From Prosthecomicrobium sp. N25 (GTDB lineage: Bacteria; Pseudomonadota; Alphaproteobacteria; Rhizobiales; Ancalomicrobiaceae), in the NCBI RefSeq assembly GCF_037203705.1, contig NZ_JBBCAT010000001.1:186001-250000 (forward strand): a stretch of DNA of 64,000 nt, in the 5' to 3' direction. Both the position numbers and the translations under genes were made by a program. The notes beneath the pieces are model-generated. The model was not told the DNA's origin and searched no databases. It worked only from the letters and a program-made list of their open reading frames with translations. Positions 26,567 to 36,505 of this stretch are shown here, piece by piece; position 1 is the first letter of the stretch, and each line of letters begins with the position of its first letter.

Positions 26567-28027
26567 ATGAGGCGCATCGCCGATCTCTACATCGCGGGCT
26601 GCATCGTGGCCGTCGCGCTCTCGGCCGGCGCGGTGATGCGCTTCCAGCTGGGTTTCGGCTGGGACACCACGGGGCTCCTGTCCCTCGGCCTGCTCCTCGC
26701 CCTCCTGATCCTGCAGATGCAGACCGGCCGCACGCGCGAGCGCGAACGGCTGTCGGCGGACCTCGCCCGCATCGGCGGCCAGCTCGGCCGGCTCGTCGAG
26801 GACCTTGCCAATCTCGACCGCCGGGTGTCCGGCCTGGAATCCGCCGGAGCCCGGCGGCCCGGCAGGGAGCTGGAGCCGGTCATCGCCGAGATCGAGGTGA
26901 TCGGCACGCTGGTCCGGCAGGTCGTCGAGACGGTCGCCGACCTGGAGCAGCGCGCCGCCCAGGGCATGGCACCCCGGGCCTCGGCGATCCCGGCTGCGCC
27001 CCCGGCCCGGGTCGCGCCGCCGCCCGCCGCACCGCCCGCCCCGGAGCCGCCCCGCGCGCTCGACGAGAACCCGCTGGTGCCGAAGCGCTTCGCGCATCTC
27101 GGCGAGGCCGGCCTCGCCGAGGAGGTGCGCCGCGCCGTCGAGGCGGGCCGCATCGAGATCTATCTGCAGCCGGTCGTCACCCTGCCGCAGCGGCGGATCC
27201 GCTTCTACGAGGCGCTGACGCGCCTGCGCACCGAGGACGGCGAGACGCTCTATCCGGCCGACTACATCGGCATCGCCGAGAAGACCGGGGTCTTGGCCGT
27301 GCTCGACCAGGAGATCGTGGTCCGGGCGGTGCAGATCCTGCGCCGCCTCTCGGCCCGTTCGAAAGATGTCGGGCTGTTCTGCAACGTCTCGCTGGCGAGC
27401 TTCGCCGACGGGCGCTTCGCCCGCGAGCTGGTCGCCGTGCTGGAGGCCAACCGCGCGCTCGCCGACAGCCTCGTCCTGGAAGTCTCCCAGCGCGGCCTGA
27501 AGCAGGGCGGACCGATCGAGTTCGAGACCCTGCGCAGCCTGCAGGGGCTCGGCTACCGCTTCTCCATCGACCAGGTGACGGACCTCAAGTCCTCGTTCCA
27601 GCTCCTCGCCGATCGCGGCTTCCGCTTCGCGAAGATTTCCTGCGACCGCCTGCTGAACCGCATGGACGAACTGGCGACCGACATCCATCCGGCCGACCTC
27701 GCCAACTACTTCGCCCGCTTCGGAATCGAGCTCGTCATCGACCGCATCGAGACGGAACCGCAGGTGGTCGACGTCCTGGACTACGGGGTGCGCTACGGGC
27801 AGGGCTTCGTCTTCTCGCCGCCGCGCCCTGTGCGCAGCGAGGTCCTGCAGACCGCCGAGCCCGAGCCTGCCGCGGCCGCCCCGTCGCGGCCCGCCGCGGC
27901 GCCGGCCGGGCGGCCGGTCCCGCCGGGCGGGCGGGCCGGGGCGGGCGAGCCGCGTCCGGCCGAGCCGCGCAATCCGGCCGACCCGCGCCGCAGCGCGCTC
28001 GGCCGCGCGATCCTGCAGAGGCAGTAG
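26567..28027 (+). CDS. TipF-like membrane protein with a degenerate EAL (c-di-GMP) domain
   Basis: 486 residues. Two membrane segments lie at about 5-25 and 36-51, a coiled coil at about 56-130 (RERERLSADLARIG and onward), and a Pro/Ala-rich linker at 141-165. An EAL domain occupies about 185-425, and the tail is Pro/Ala/Arg-rich. EAL is intact (Glu215), as are Asn273, Glu305, Lys356 and QGF, but the catalytic DDFGTG loop reads IDQVTD, losing the second Asp. This suggests c-di-GMP binding without hydrolysis. The layout matches Caulobacter TipF, which positions the flagellum, and cheZ and cheY face it. An active phosphodiesterase is not excluded. Confidence 0.82.
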   Translation: MRRIADLYIAGCIVAVALSAGAVMRFQLGFGWDTTGLLSLGLLLALLILQMQTGRTRERERLSADLARIGGQLGRLVEDLANLDRRVSGLESAGARRPGRELEPVIAEIEVIGTLVRQVVETVADLEQRAAQGMAPRASAIPAAPPARVAPPPAAPPAPEPPRALDENPLVPKRFAHLGEAGLAEEVRRAVEAGRIEIYLQPVVTLPQRRIRFYEALTRLRTEDGETLYPADYIGIAEKTGVLAVLDQEIVVRAVQILRRLSARSKDVGLFCNVSLASFADGRFARELVAVLEANRALADSLVLEVSQRGLKQGGPIEFETLRSLQGLGYRFSIDQVTDLKSSFQLLADRGFRFAKISCDRLLNRMDELATDIHPADLANYFARFGIELVIDRIETEPQVVDVLDYGVRYGQGFVFSPPRPVRSEVLQTAEPEPAAAAPSRPAAAPAGRPVPPGGRAGAGEPRPAEPRNPADPRRSALGRAILQRQ

Positions 28028-28084
28028 GACCCGCCATCGAGTCCTAGGGCTCGCCTGCGGGTCGCTCCGTGCCCGAGGCCCCCG

Positions 28085-28753
28085 TTACGAGAACAGCTTG
28101 TCGATGTCGTCCTGGTCGGAGCTCGCGAAGAAGTCGTCGACCGCCGTCTGGCTGACGCCTTGGCCCTTGTGCTGGGGCCCGTGCAGGATGAGCTCGCGCA
28201 TCCGCCGCTCGTCCTCGGTCTCCTCGATATCTTCCGCGGGCCCGTCCGCGATGTTCAGCTTGCGGCCGATGTTGGTGATGCGGCTCTCGATCCAGTTCAG
28301 GGTCTTGACCACCTTGCGGATGCGCTGCCCGGTCAGGTCCTGGAACGAGCAGGCCTCGAAGACCAGGATCATCTTCTCGTCGACCAGCGCCTTGTAGGCC
28401 TCCGGGTCGGACGCGTCCGCCCCCATGATGGCCTCGGCGGCCGACATGATGGTCTCGGTCGCCTCCTGGGTGGCTTCTACGACCGCGTCGAGCTCGCGCC
28501 CGGCCTCGGGGATGCGGTCGAAGCGGAACTGGTCCGGGCCGAGCTGGGCGACCTCGCGCTTCAGGGTCGAAATTTCGGCCAGGATGGCGCGGAATTCGCC
28601 GTACAGCATGGCGTCCGTGCCCGCGACCGCGTCGTCGAGCACCTGCGCCATCCTCTCAGCGAGATCGATGACGTCGTGCAGCCTGACGTCCTCGCGGCCC
28701 TTCTGCAGGAACTCGACGAGGCGTTCGATTTGGGCCGTCGCGGCCTCAGCCAT
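28085..28753 (-). CDS. cheZ: Chemotaxis phosphatase CheZ
   Basis: 222 residues, mostly helical. The catalytic region is FEACSFQDLTGQRIRKVVKT, with the conserved Asp-x-x-x-Gln that activates water for CheY-P hydrolysis, and the extreme C-terminus DQDDIDKLFS is the CheY-binding tail. It switches off the chemotaxis signal. It follows cheY by 74 bases on the minus strand, so the kinase-output pair is probably co-transcribed. CheA, CheW and receptors are not in the window. Confidence 0.93.
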   Translation of the reverse strand: MAEAATAQIERLVEFLQKGREDVRLHDVIDLAERMAQVLDDAVAGTDAMLYGEFRAILAEISTLKREVAQLGPDQFRFDRIPEAGRELDAVVEATQEATETIMSAAEAIMGADASDPEAYKALVDEKMILVFEACSFQDLTGQRIRKVVKTLNWIESRITNIGRKLNIADGPAEDIEETEDERRMRELILHGPQHKGQGVSQTAVDDFFASSDQDDIDKLFS

Positions 28754-28827
28754 GATGTGACTCCTCGCCCGACCGGCGGGTATGGCACCCGCCGCGGTCC
28801 CTCGCGCGCCCCGCAGGGTCGAGCTCG

Positions 28828-29211
28828 TCAGTCGTTGAAGACCGCTTCGATCTTGCCCTTCAGCGTCTGCGCGTTGAACGGCTTCACGATGTAGTTGTTG
28901 ACGCCCGCCTTCTTGGCGGCGATCACGTTCTCGGTCTTGGATTCCGCCGTGACCATGATGAACGGCGTCTTGCCCAGCGACGTATCGGCGCGGACGTGCT
29001 TCAGGAGCTCGTATCCGGTCATCGGCTCCATGTTCCAGTCCGAGATGACGAGGCCGTAGCGGCGCTCCTTCATCTTGGCGAAAGCCTCGGTGCCGTCGGC
29101 GGCCTCGTCCACGTCCTCGAAGCCGAGCTGCTTCAGGAGGTTCCGGATAATCCGGATCATGGTTTTGTAATCGTCAACCACCAGGATCGGCATCGAAAGA
29201 TCGAGCGCCAT
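28828..29211 (-). CDS. cheY: Single-domain response regulator CheY
   Basis: 127 residues from the ATG at 29211. An ATG six bases upstream is less likely because GGAG (29222-29219) would be only one base from it but seven from 29211. The receiver residues are all present: Asp13-Asp14, phospho-acceptor Asp58 (VISDWNM), Thr88 (MVTAES) and Lys110 (VKPFN). It carries the phosphate signal from CheA to the flagellar motor switch and is dephosphorylated by the adjacent CheZ. About 280 bases upstream separate it from the MaoC gene. That stretch is partly AT-rich (29330-29380) and probably holds its promoter. Confidence 0.95.
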   Translation of the reverse strand: MALDLSMPILVVDDYKTMIRIIRNLLKQLGFEDVDEAADGTEAFAKMKERRYGLVISDWNMEPMTGYELLKHVRADTSLGKTPFIMVTAESKTENVIAAKKAGVNNYIVKPFNAQTLKGKIEAVFND

Positions 29212-29491
29212 CTGCATACTCCACTCTTGGGCTTCGGAAATCCCCTTTACTCCGAAGTCCGGTCATTCAATCGGTCCTGGTCGAGGGCTCCTAGCGTGCC
29301 CCCTCCCTCTGCCCGCCGCCAACATACGACTGACCTTCAGAAAATTCCGTTAATAGGAGAAATGACGTTGGGTCATGAGAGAAAGCCGCGCGACCACGCG
29401 CCGCCGGGACACGACAATATGTCGACTTGCGCGGCCCCCACCCCGATCCTAGCCTCCGCGCCATCCCGGCCGAACGCGGACCCAAGGCGAC

Positions 29492-29935
29492 ATGACGATC
29501 CCCATCCTGAAGACCTATCATTTCGAGGACCTGAAGGTCGGCATGCGCGAAACCATCATGAAGACCGTGATGGACTCGGACGTCGTCGGCTTCGCCCAGA
29601 TCTCCGGCGACGACAACCCGCTGCATCTCTCCGACGTCTATGCCTCGAAGACGCGCTTCGGCCAGCGCATCGCCCACGGGCTCTACACCGCGAGCCTGAT
29701 CTCGGCGATCCTCGGCACCCGCCTGCCCGGGCCGGGCGCCGTCTACATGTCCCAGACCCTCAACTTCAAGGGCCCCGTCCGCATCGGCGACGTTGTGGTG
29801 GTCGACGTGGAGGTGATCGAACTCGTCGAGAAGGGCCGCCGTTGCCGGCTGCACTGCGAATGTTCGGTCGACGGCCAGGTGGTGCTCGAGGGCGAGGCGA
29901 CCGTCATGGTGCCGAGCCGCCCGCAGGCGGCCTGA
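29492..29935 (+). CDS. MaoC-like (R)-specific enoyl-CoA hydratase
   Basis: 147 residues, one hot-dog fold domain. The catalytic segment is FAQISGDDNPLHLSDVYA with the Asp and His dyad, then RFGQRIAHGLYTASLISA. Proteins of this size include PhaJ, which makes (R)-3-hydroxyacyl-CoA for polyhydroxyalkanoate, and related dehydratases. The neighbours (cheY, ribF) give no pathway hint, so the acyl substrate is open. Confidence 0.9.
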   Translation: MTIPILKTYHFEDLKVGMRETIMKTVMDSDVVGFAQISGDDNPLHLSDVYASKTRFGQRIAHGLYTASLISAILGTRLPGPGAVYMSQTLNFKGPVRIGDVVVVDVEVIELVEKGRRCRLHCECSVDGQVVLEGEATVMVPSRPQAA

Positions 29936-30018
29936 CCGCCCTTCGCACGGCTTGACCGGAGAAACCCGGCGGGGCAGGGTCCGGCCGACCCGTTCGTCAG
30001 CCGGACAGCCGAAGCGAC

Positions 30019-31023
30019 ATGCATGATCCCGCCGCCGCGGACCGGCGCCCGTTCCATCTGGTCGAGACCCTGGACGCGATCCCGGCCGCGCTGACGGGCG
30101 GCGTCGTCGCCATCGGCAACTTCGACGGCGTCCATCGCGGCCACCAGGCGGTTCTCGCGGAGGCGCTGGATCGCGGGCAGGCCGCCGGCCGGCCGGTGCT
30201 GGCCATGACCTTCGAGCCGCATCCGCGCACCGTCTTCAGGCCCGACCAGCCCGTATTCCGGCTGACCCCGCCCGGCCCCAAGGCCCGCCTGATGCGGGCG
30301 CTGGGCCTCGACGGCCTCCTGGTCGTCCCCTTCGACCGCGCCTTCGCATCCATCGAGGCGGACGCCTTCGTGTCCGACATCCTGCTCGGCCGCCTGGGCA
30401 TCACCGACGCGGTGGTCGGCTACGACTTTCACTTCGGCCGCGCCCGTGGCGGCTCGCCGGCCTTCCTGGCCGCGCGCGGCGCCCGGGACGGCTTCTCGGT
30501 GGAGATCGTCGAGGCCTTCGCGGACGAGGGCGCCGAGCCGGTCTCGTCGAGCCGCATCCGCGACGCGCTCGCGGCGGGCGATCTCGGCCTCGCCCAGGGC
30601 CTGCTCGGCTACCGCTGGTTCGTCGAGGCCGAGGTGGTGCACGGCGAGAAGCGCGGCCGCGAGCTCGGCTTCCCGACCGCCAACATGCGCCTCGGCCCGG
30701 ACTGCCGCCTGCGCCACGGGATCTACGCCGTCACGGTCGCGGTCGGCGCCGCGGTCCACCAGGGCGTCGCCAGCTACGGCCGGCGGCCCCAGTTCGACAA
30801 CGGCGCCCCGCTGCTCGAGACCTACCTCCTCGATTTCGCCGGCGACCTCTACGGCCGCACCGCGGTCGTCACCTTCGTGTCCTGGCTCCGGCCCGAGCAG
30901 CGCTTCGACGGCGTCGAGGCGCTCGTGGCACAGATGCACCGGGACACCGCCGAGGCGCGCGCGGTGCTCGGCGCCGTCGGCCCCGGCACGGCCCTCGACC
31001 GCGCCCTCGGCGAAGACCCGTGA
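30019..31023 (+). CDS. ribF: Bifunctional riboflavin kinase / FAD synthetase
   Basis: 334 residues. The N-terminal adenylyltransferase domain has AIGNFDGVHRGHQAVLAEAL and VGYDFHFGRARGG, plus the VSSSRIRDALAAGD segment. The C-terminal kinase domain has GRELGFPTANM with the PTAN motif and YGRRPQF. It makes FMN and then FAD from riboflavin. A four-base GTGA overlap joins it to the DMT exporter gene. ileS and lspA follow downstream, a common neighbourhood. Confidence 0.96.
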   Translation: MHDPAAADRRPFHLVETLDAIPAALTGGVVAIGNFDGVHRGHQAVLAEALDRGQAAGRPVLAMTFEPHPRTVFRPDQPVFRLTPPGPKARLMRALGLDGLLVVPFDRAFASIEADAFVSDILLGRLGITDAVVGYDFHFGRARGGSPAFLAARGARDGFSVEIVEAFADEGAEPVSSSRIRDALAAGDLGLAQGLLGYRWFVEAEVVHGEKRGRELGFPTANMRLGPDCRLRHGIYAVTVAVGAAVHQGVASYGRRPQFDNGAPLLETYLLDFAGDLYGRTAVVTFVSWLRPEQRFDGVEALVAQMHRDTAEARAVLGAVGPGTALDRALGEDP

Positions 31024-31934
31024 GCCTCGCCGCCGCCGGCCCGGCGCGGGATGCGCAGACGCTCCGCGGCATGGGGCTGATGACCGCCGCGATGGTGATC
31101 GTGCCGGCCATGGACATCCTCGCCAAGCTGCTCGCCCAGCGCCTGCCGCCCCTGGAGGTCGCCTTCGGGCGCATGCTCGTCCAGATGCTGCTCGCCCTGG
31201 CCTTCGCGGCGGCCACCGGCGCGCTCCGCACGCTCCTGCCGCCCCGCTTCGGGGTCCACCTCATGCGCGGCTTCTGCCTCGCCGGGGCGACGCTCCTGTT
31301 CTTCACCGCGCTCCGCGTCATGCCGCTCACCGACGCCCTGGCGGTCTTCTTCGTCCAGCCCATGATCCTGACCGCCCTGTCGGCCCTGGTTCTCAAGGAG
31401 CGGGTCGACCGCCGCCGCTGGCTGGCCTGCGCGGTCGGCTTCCTGGGTGCGCTCGTCATCGTGCGCCCGAGCTGGCAGGTCTTCGGCATCCACGCGCTGA
31501 TGCCGCTCGGCACCGCCTGCCTGTTCTCCGGCTACCTCCTGATCACCCGCATCCTGGCCGGCACCGGCACCCTGATGGCGACCCAGTTCGTCACCGGCCT
31601 CGGCGGCACGCTCCTGCTCGGCGCCGCGCTCGCGGTCGCGACCCTCCTCGGCCTCGAGGGCGCCGCGGCGCGCATGCCGGCCGGCTCCGACTGGCTGATG
31701 TTCCTCGGCATCGGCCTGATCTCGCTCGTCACCCACGGGCTCGTGGTCAAGGCCTTCGAGAGCGCGCCGGCCGCCGTGCTGGCGCCGCTCAACTACCTGG
31801 AGATCATCAGCGCCACGACCCTCGGCTTCCTGGTCTTCGGCGACTTCCCGGACGGGCCGACCTGGGCCGGCATCGTCCTGATCGTCGGCTCGGGCCTGGC
31901 GATCGTGCGGCGCGAGGCGGGCAAGGCCGCGTGA
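31020..31934 (+). CDS. DMT-superfamily (EamA) transporter
   Basis: 304 residues from GTG 31020. About ten membrane helices are arranged as two EamA repeats (repeat one ends around ALVILRPSW-like VIVRPSWQ at about 145-152; repeat two runs to IVGSGLAIVRRE). Typical DMT features are the conserved LTDALAVFFVQPMILTALSA and APLNYLEIISATTLGFLVFG segments. It exports a small metabolite of unknown identity. Coupling to ribF by overlap does not prove a flavin link. Confidence 0.9.
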   Translation: MSLAAAGPARDAQTLRGMGLMTAAMVIVPAMDILAKLLAQRLPPLEVAFGRMLVQMLLALAFAAATGALRTLLPPRFGVHLMRGFCLAGATLLFFTALRVMPLTDALAVFFVQPMILTALSALVLKERVDRRRWLACAVGFLGALVIVRPSWQVFGIHALMPLGTACLFSGYLLITRILAGTGTLMATQFVTGLGGTLLLGAALAVATLLGLEGAAARMPAGSDWLMFLGIGLISLVTHGLVVKAFESAPAAVLAPLNYLEIISATTLGFLVFGDFPDGPTWAGIVLIVGSGLAIVRREAGKAA

Positions 31935-32182
31935 CGAGGCGCGATCCGGGCTTCCCCAACCGCCCCGGCGCTGGTAGAACCGCCGCCATCCTTCGACCTC
32001 GGGAACGAGCACGCATGCGTCGGCTTCACGCGACCGGGCGGGACCTCCGCCGAATTACGGGCCCGGCCTCCTCCGGGCGCGCCTGATCGCGACCCGGTCG
32101 AGGTCCGGGACTTCCTAAGCCTCGCCCCGCGGCGCGGCCCCTCGAGGCCGCCGCCCCTGTCCCGTCCGATCCGAGTTGACCG

Positions 32183-35122
32183 ATGAACGACACGTCCGCC
32201 TCCGCGACCCGAGACTATTCGGAGACGCTCTTCCTCCCCGTCACCGACTTCCCCATGCGCGCCGGCCTGCCCGAGAAGGAGCCGAAGATCCTGGAGCGCT
32301 GGCAGTCGACGGGCCTGTACCGCCGCCTGCGCGAGGCCGCCAAGGGCCGCCCCCTGTTCGTGCTGCACGACGGCCCGCCGTACGCCAACGGCAACCTCCA
32401 CATCGGCCACGCGCTCAACAAGATCCTCAAGGACGTCATCACGCGCTTCAAGCAGATGGAGGGCTACGACTCCAACTACGTCCCCGGCTGGGACTGCCAC
32501 GGCCTGCCCATCGAATGGAAGATCGAGGAGCAGTACCGCGCCAAGGGCCGCAACAAGGACGAGGTGCCGGCGGTCGAGTTCCGCAAGGAGTGCCGGCAGT
32601 TCGCCGAGCACTGGATCGGCGTGCAGGCGGCCGAGTTCAAGCGGCTCGGCGTCGAGGGCGACTTCGAAAACCCCTACCTGACCATGGCCTACGAGGCCGA
32701 GGCCGTGATCGCCACCGAGCTGCAGAAGTTCGCGGTCTCGGGCCAGCTCTACCGCGGCTCCAAGCCGGTCATGTGGTCGGTCGTCGAGAAGACCGCGCTC
32801 GCCGAGGCCGAGGTCGAGTACCAGGACTACCAGTCGGACACGATCTGGGTGAAGTTCCCGGTGGTGGTCGGCCCGGCCGCAGTGGCCGGCGCCTCGGTGG
32901 TCATCTGGACGACGACCCCCTGGACCATCCCGGGCAACCGCGCCATCGCGTATTCGTCCAAGGTCGCCTACGGGGTCTACGAGGTGACGGCCGCGCCGGA
33001 AGGCAATTGGGCGAAGGCCGGCGACCGCCTGATCCTCGCCGACCGGCTGGCCGAGGAGGTGATGCGCGCCGCGAAGGTGGACTCCTTCGAGAAGCGCGAG
33101 GCGCTCTCGGAGCATGATCTCGCCGGCATCGCCTGCAAGCACCCGCTCGCCGCTCTCGGCTACGGCTTCATGGTGCCCATGCTCGAGGGCGACCACGTCT
33201 CCGACGATGCGGGCACCGGCTTTGTCCACACCGCCCCGGGCCACGGCCGCGAGGACTTCGAGGCCTGGATGCACCATGCGCGGACCCTGCAGGCGCGCGG
33301 CATCGACCCGACGATCCCCTTCACGGTCGACGACGACGGCTATTTCACCGCCCAGGCCCCCGGCTTCGAGAACCGCCGGGTGATCACCGACAAGGGCGAG
33401 AAGGGCGACGCCAACGGGGCGGTCATCCAGGCGCTGGCGGACGCCGGCGCCCTGGTGGCGCGCGGCCGCCTGAAGCACCAGTACCCGCATTCCTGGCGGT
33501 CGAAGAAGCCGGTCATCTTCCGCAACACGCCGCAATGGTTCATCCACATGGACCGCGACATCGACGGCCAGGGCGACACGCTGCGCGCCCGGTCGCTCAA
33601 GGCCATCGCGGAGACCACCTTCTACCCGCCGCAGGGGCAGAACCGGCTGGAAGGCATGATCGCCGGCCGGCCGGACTGGGTCGTCTCGCGCCAGCGCGCC
33701 TGGGGCGTGCCGATCGCCGTGTTCCGCCACGAGGACACCGGCCGCCTCGCGCCGGGACCGGACTTCGCCCACAACGACGCGCTGACCCGCCGCGTCTACG
33801 ACGCCTTCAAGGCCGAGGGCGCCGACGCCTGGTACGCCGAGGGCGCGGAGGAGCGCTTCCTCGGCGGGCTCGTGGACGACCTGCCGAAGTGGCGGAAGGT
33901 GAACGACATCCTGGACGTCTGGTTCGACAGTGGCTCCACCCACGCCTTCGTGCTGGAGAAGCGGCCGGACCTGAAGTGGCCGGCGGACATGTACCTGGAG
34001 GGCTCGGACCAGCACCGCGGCTGGTTCCACTCCTCGCTCCTGGAGAGCTGCGGCACCCGCGGCCGGGCCCCCTACGACTCGGTCCTGACCCACGGCTTCG
34101 TCATGGCCGAGGACGGCCGCAAGATGTCGAAGTCGCTCGGCAACATCGTCGCCCCGCAGGACGTCATCAAGACCTCCGGCGCCGACATCCTGCGGCTCTG
34201 GGTCGTCACCTCCGACTATGCGGACGACCTCCGCATCGGCCCAGAGATCATGAAGACCAACGCGGAGGCCTACCGCAAGCTGCGCAACACGCTGCGCTGG
34301 ATGCTCGGCACCCTCGCCCACCACGAGCCCGGCGACGAGGTCCCGCTCGCCGAGATGCCGGAGCTCGAGCGCTTCATGCTGCACCGCCTCGCCGAGGTCG
34401 GCGACGAGGTGCGCGCCGGCTACGCGGCCTACGACTTCAAGCGCATCGTGCATGTGCTGATGAACTTCATGGTCGTCGACCTGTCGGCCTTCTACTTCGA
34501 CATCCGCAAGGACGCGCTCTACTGCGACCCCTATTCCTCGGTCCGGCGGCGCGCGGCCCTGACGGTGGTCGACCGGCTCTTCGACGCGATCGTCACCTGG
34601 CTCGCCCCCATGCTGCCCTTCACCATGGAGGAGGCCTGGACGCTCCGGCACCGGTCGGAGGAGCGCTCCGTCCACCTGGAGCTCTTCCGCGAACTGCCCG
34701 CCGACTGGCGCGACGACGCGCTCGCCGCCAAGTGGGCGCGGGTCCGCCGGGTCCGGCGGGCCGTCACCGGCGCCCTCGAACTGGAGCGCGCCGCCAAGCG
34801 GATCGGCTCCTCCCTCGAGGCCGCCCCCGTCGTCTACGTCGCCGACGAGGCGCTGCGGACGGCGGCCTGTTCGGTCGACATGGCCGAGATCGCCATCACG
34901 AGCGGCCTCACCGTGCTGGCCGGCGAGGGGCCGGCCGACGCGATCCGGATCGACGAGGTCGCCGGCGTCGCGGTCGTGCCGAAGCCCGCCGAGGGCCGCA
35001 AGTGCGCCCGCTCCTGGAAGATCAGCACGGAGGTCGGCGCCGACCCGGCCTACCCGGACCTCACGCCCCGCGACGCCGCCGCGATGCGCGAGTGGGAAAG
35101 CCGCCGGGGACGCGCCGCGTGA
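32183..35122 (+). CDS. ileS: Isoleucyl-tRNA synthetase
   Basis: 979 residues. The class I signature HIGH is in [15 protein letters not shown], and KMSKS is in [10 protein letters not shown]. The CP1 editing domain contains [16 protein letters not shown], and the tRNA-contact [11 protein letters not shown] is present. It charges tRNA-Ile and edits misactivated valine. The C-terminus is the alphaproteobacterial form and no zinc-finger cysteine cluster was seen. The 248 bases upstream hold no gene and no recognisable T-box. lspA follows after 43 bases, as in many proteobacteria. Confidence 0.97.
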   Translation: MNDTSASATRDYSETLFLPVTDFPMRAGLPEKEPKILERWQSTGLYRRLREAAKGRPLFVLHDGPPYANGNLHIGHALNKILKDVITRFKQMEGYDSNYVPGWDCHGLPIEWKIEEQYRAKGRNKDEVPAVEFRKECRQFAEHWIGVQAAEFKRLGVEGDFENPYLTMAYEAEAVIATELQKFAVSGQLYRGSKPVMWSVVEKTALAEAEVEYQDYQSDTIWVKFPVVVGPAAVAGASVVIWTTTPWTIPGNRAIAYSSKVAYGVYEVTAAPEGNWAKAGDRLILADRLAEEVMRAAKVDSFEKREALSEHDLAGIACKHPLAALGYGFMVPMLEGDHVSDDAGTGFVHTAPGHGREDFEAWMHHARTLQARGIDPTIPFTVDDDGYFTAQAPGFENRRVITDKGEKGDANGAVIQALADAGALVARGRLKHQYPHSWRSKKPVIFRNTPQWFIHMDRDIDGQGDTLRARSLKAIAETTFYPPQGQNRLEGMIAGRPDWVVSRQRAWGVPIAVFRHEDTGRLAPGPDFAHNDALTRRVYDAFKAEGADAWYAEGAEERFLGGLVDDLPKWRKVNDILDVWFDSGSTHAFVLEKRPDLKWPADMYLEGSDQHRGWFHSSLLESCGTRGRAPYDSVLTHGFVMAEDGRKMSKSLGNIVAPQDVIKTSGADILRLWVVTSDYADDLRIGPEIMKTNAEAYRKLRNTLRWMLGTLAHHEPGDEVPLAEMPELERFMLHRLAEVGDEVRAGYAAYDFKRIVHVLMNFMVVDLSAFYFDIRKDALYCDPYSSVRRRAALTVVDRLFDAIVTWLAPMLPFTMEEAWTLRHRSEERSVHLELFRELPADWRDDALAAKWARVRRVRRAVTGALELERAAKRIGSSLEAAPVVYVADEALRTAACSVDMAEIAITSGLTVLAGEGPADAIRIDEVAGVAVVPKPAEGRKCARSWKISTEVGADPAYPDLTPRDAAAMREWESRRGRAA

Positions 35123-35165
35123 GCGGGCGCTTCCGGCACGAGGGTCGGCCCGCGGGGCCCGGCCG

Positions 35166-35666
35166 ATGACGCCCCGCGTCCTCGGCCTCCTCGTGGCCGC
35201 CGTCGGGCTGGCCCTCGACCAGGCCTCCAAGCTCTACGTCCTGCGCGTCGCCGATCTCGGCGAGACGGGCCCGGTCGCGATCGCCCCCTTCGCGGAGTTC
35301 CGCCTTGTCTGGAACTACGGCATCTCGTACGGGCTCCTCCGCCAGGAGGGCGACCTCGGCCGCTGGCTCCTGGTGGTGCTCTCGCTCGCCGCCTCGGTGC
35401 TGATCGTGGTCTGGCTCGGCCGCACCGAGCGGCGGCTCGAGGCGCTGTCGCTCGGGCTGATCCTCGGCGGCGCGGTCGGCAACGCCATCGACCGCTCCGC
35501 CTACGGCGCGGTCGTGGATTTCGTGCACCTGTTCCTGCCGGATCGGTCCCTGTCCTGGTACGTGTTCAACCTCGCCGACGTGTGGATCGTTGCCGGTGTG
35601 GCGGGTCTCCTGTATGAGATGGCCTTCTCCGGCCCCACGGGCGCCACAAAGTCGGGGTCTTCGTGA
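35166..35666 (+). CDS. lspA: Lipoprotein signal peptidase (signal peptidase II)
   Basis: 166 residues with four membrane helices. The catalytic [13 protein letters not shown] Asp118 in AVVDFVHLF and Asp138 in VFNLADVWI, and the conserved GNAIDR precedes them. It cleaves prolipoproteins before the lipid-modified cysteine. A lipoprotein gene with a good lipobox lies directly downstream and is a likely client. ileS is just upstream. Confidence 0.95.
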   Translation: MTPRVLGLLVAAVGLALDQASKLYVLRVADLGETGPVAIAPFAEFRLVWNYGISYGLLRQEGDLGRWLLVVLSLAASVLIVVWLGRTERRLEALSLGLILGGAVGNAIDRSAYGAVVDFVHLFLPDRSLSWYVFNLADVWIVAGVAGLLYEMAFSGPTGATKSGSS

Positions 35667-35753
35667 CTTCGCAAGACTTCCGCCCCGATGCTGCCGAGAC
35701 GGCGCGGCCTTGCTGATTCTCTGAGGCGGGCGCCCGGCCGCCGCGGCCCGAGC

Positions 35754-36389
35754 ATGAGGTTTCCGGTGACGATGTCCGCCTGCCCCCGCCTACTTCGTCC
35801 GGCCATCCTGGTCCTGGCCCTCGGCCTCGCCGGTTGCGCCAGCTCCACGTCGGGCTTCGTCGACGAGGGACAGGAAGACGAGGCGATCGACAAGAATCTG
35901 ATCAAGGGCCTGATGTCCAGCATGGGCGCGATCGACCCGAAGGAGCGGCCGATCGAGTACAAGCCGCGCGCCCCCCTGGTCGTCCCGCCGAAGCGCGAGC
36001 TGCCGGCCCCCCAGGACCCGAACGCGCTGACCGGTAATTTCCCGCGCAATCAGGAGGACGTCGACCTCGCCATGGCGAAGGCCGCCGAGAAGGGCCAGCC
36101 CGATCCGGGCCGCGCCTGGACCCCGGACGAGCTCGCCCGCTACAGGATCGAGGGCGCGGGCCGCACCCGCTACGACACGGACGACCGGGCCGCCGGGCGC
36201 CGGCTGACGCCGGAGGAGATGAGGGGCCAGTCCGTTCGCAACCAGGAGGCCCTCGCCCTCGCCAAGAACCCGGGGCCGCGCCGCTCGCTGGTCGAGCCGC
36301 CGGTCGAGTACCGCAAGCCGTCCCCGAACGCGCCGCTCGAGCCGGCCGAGGAGAAGTCCTCCTGGAAGCCGAGCTGGTGGCCGCTCTGA
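35754..36389 (+). CDS. Outer-membrane-type lipoprotein of unknown function
   Basis: 211 residues from ATG 35754; ATG 35772 would also give a good leader (MSACPRLLRPAILVLALGLAGC). The lipobox LAGC marks the lipidated cysteine, and Ala-Ser at +2/+3 fits outer-membrane sorting. The mature part is charged, Pro-rich and probably extended (PLVVPPKRELPAPQDPNALT, EPPVEYRKPSPNAPLEPAEE), ending in a Trp-rich tail. Similar lipoproteins precede the M16 peptidase pair in related genomes. No function is known to me. Confidence 0.82.
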   Translation: MRFPVTMSACPRLLRPAILVLALGLAGCASSTSGFVDEGQEDEAIDKNLIKGLMSSMGAIDPKERPIEYKPRAPLVVPPKRELPAPQDPNALTGNFPRNQEDVDLAMAKAAEKGQPDPGRAWTPDELARYRIEGAGRTRYDTDDRAAGRRLTPEEMRGQSVRNQEALALAKNPGPRRSLVEPPVEYRKPSPNAPLEPAEEKSSWKPSWWPL

Positions 36390-36413
36390 GGCGTGGCGTC
36401 TCCACATCCGGAC

Positions 36414-36447
36414 TCACGCAAGCGTGACGGGCGCCACATGGGCGCCC
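36414..36447. repeat. Two tandem small inverted repeats between the lipoprotein and M16 genes
   Basis: TCACGC-AA-GCGTGA (36414-36427) is directly followed by GGGCGCC-N5-GGCGCCC (36429-36447). Both can form hairpins in RNA. No T-run follows, so an intrinsic terminator is doubtful; an mRNA processing or stability element, or an operator for the peptidase pair, is possible. Confidence 0.45.
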
Positions 36448-36505
36448 GATTGACCGTCGCTATATGGTGTCGGCGATCGTTCCCGTCGTCCTGCCACGAG
36501 GATCC

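Noticed and set aside
29361-29955. Open frame with AGGAGAA before ATG upstream of the MaoC gene
   Set aside because: It runs into and over the MaoC gene in another frame with Arg/Pro/Gly-rich sequence; the ribosome-like site is probably chance.
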